DNA of 8,485 bases from Deltaproteobacteria bacterium (GTDB lineage Bacteria; Bdellovibrionota; UBA1018; UBA923): NCBI GenBank assembly GCA_016194725.1, contig JACQAW010000341.1, forward strand, positions 1 through 8,485, given 5' to 3'. Numbering within the stretch: position 1 is the first letter of the stretch; every line of letters starts with the position of its first letter. The notes beneath the pieces are model-generated. The model worked only from the letters and a program-made list of their open reading frames with translations. It was not told where the DNA came from and did no database searches. Both the position numbers and the translations under genes were made by a program. Shown here one piece after another: positions 8,350 to 8,485 of this stretch.

Positions 8350-8382
8350 TTTAATTCACCTTTTAACTCAGCCCCGTATTCT
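8350..8382 (+). promoter_or_regulatory. Candidate regulated promoter of the downstream exported-protein gene
   Basis: A 9-nt imperfect direct repeat, TTTAATTCA (8350-8358) and TTTAACTCA (8362-8370), is 12 nt apart start to start. TTCACC (8355-8360) and TATTCT (8377-8382) could serve as -35 and -10 boxes with a 16-nt spacer. OmpR-family regulators bind tandem direct repeats, so the regulator at 6192 is a plausible ligand. The -10 box lies 7 nt before the ATG at 8390, again hinting at a leaderless message. Weak evidence, by eye. Confidence 0.3.
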
Positions 8383-8389
8383 ATGACTC

Positions 8390-8485
8390 ATGAACCGGCG
8401 ACAAAAAAACATCATGAGCATCTACCCAATGGCAGTCTGGCTGGCTTTAGCGTGGGCCCTGGCTGCCACGCCATTCGCAATCAAA
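8390..8485 (+). CDS. N-terminal fragment of a putative exported protein
   Basis: Only the first 32 codons are in the window, and the gene runs off the right edge. The translation starts MNRRQKNIMSIYPMAVWLAL, and the hydrophobic core continues to about residue 28 (AWALAATPFA). This basic, hydrophobic, alanine-rich layout fits a signal peptide with possible cleavage after an Ala-x-Ala-like site, or a first membrane helix. It follows the kinase by 46 nt on the same strand. In Cus/Czc-type loci such a gene is often the outer-membrane channel of an efflux system, but nothing here proves that. An ATG at 8383 opens another frame with a hydrophilic translation and was judged less likely. Met9 (8414) could also be the start. 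Confidence 0.5.
   Translation, partial: MNRRQKNIMSIYPMAVWLALAWALAATPFAIK

Overview
The window reads as chromosomal DNA from a Gram-negative bacterium that is GC-rich by eye. It is dominated by regulatory genes: two sensor kinases, three response regulators and a BlaI-type repressor. Cus/Cop-type two-component genes, a large hybrid kinase and a BlaI/M56 pair would fit Acidobacteriota or a deltaproteobacterial/Bdellovibrionota-like lineage. The sequence alone does not fix the taxon.

Left part (1-1382, minus strand): a dienelactone-hydrolase-family enzyme (672-1382) lies upstream of a BlaI/MecI-family repressor (194-595), followed with a 1-nt overlap by the start of a membrane protein, probably an M56 (BlaR1-like) peptidase, cut by the window edge. 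Two near-identical 16-bp palindromes (622-659) sit in the repressor's promoter and are very likely its own operators.

Middle (1383-6029): a plus-strand fragment (from 1464) looks like the decayed N-terminus of a membrane-anchored protein. It runs into the 3' end of two tandem minus-strand response regulators (1687-2397 and 2388-3074). Both have a receiver domain plus a PilZ-like C-terminal domain. The distal one carries an in-frame TAA, and the rest of its PilZ-like domain continues in the same frame afterwards. Divergent from them, across 102 bp, is a 950-residue hybrid kinase (3177-6029) with about eight membrane segments, GAF, HisKA, HATPase and a receiver domain. Together these three genes look like one signalling module, in which the hybrid kinase could feed two REC-PilZ outputs.

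Right part (6030-8485): a 162-bp spacer holds a nested inverted repeat, CCGAAAC heptamers repeated every 18 nt, and a C-rich tract whose complement fits a G-quadruplex pattern. It is followed by an OmpR/PhoB-type regulator (6192-6863, CusR-like) and an overlapping HAMP-containing histidine kinase (6844-8343). The start of a putative exported protein (8390 to the edge) follows. The last gene may be the target or an operon partner of this classical two-component pair.

No tRNA, rRNA, CRISPR array, transposase or clear intrinsic terminator was seen. No gene-free stretch exceeds 300 bases.
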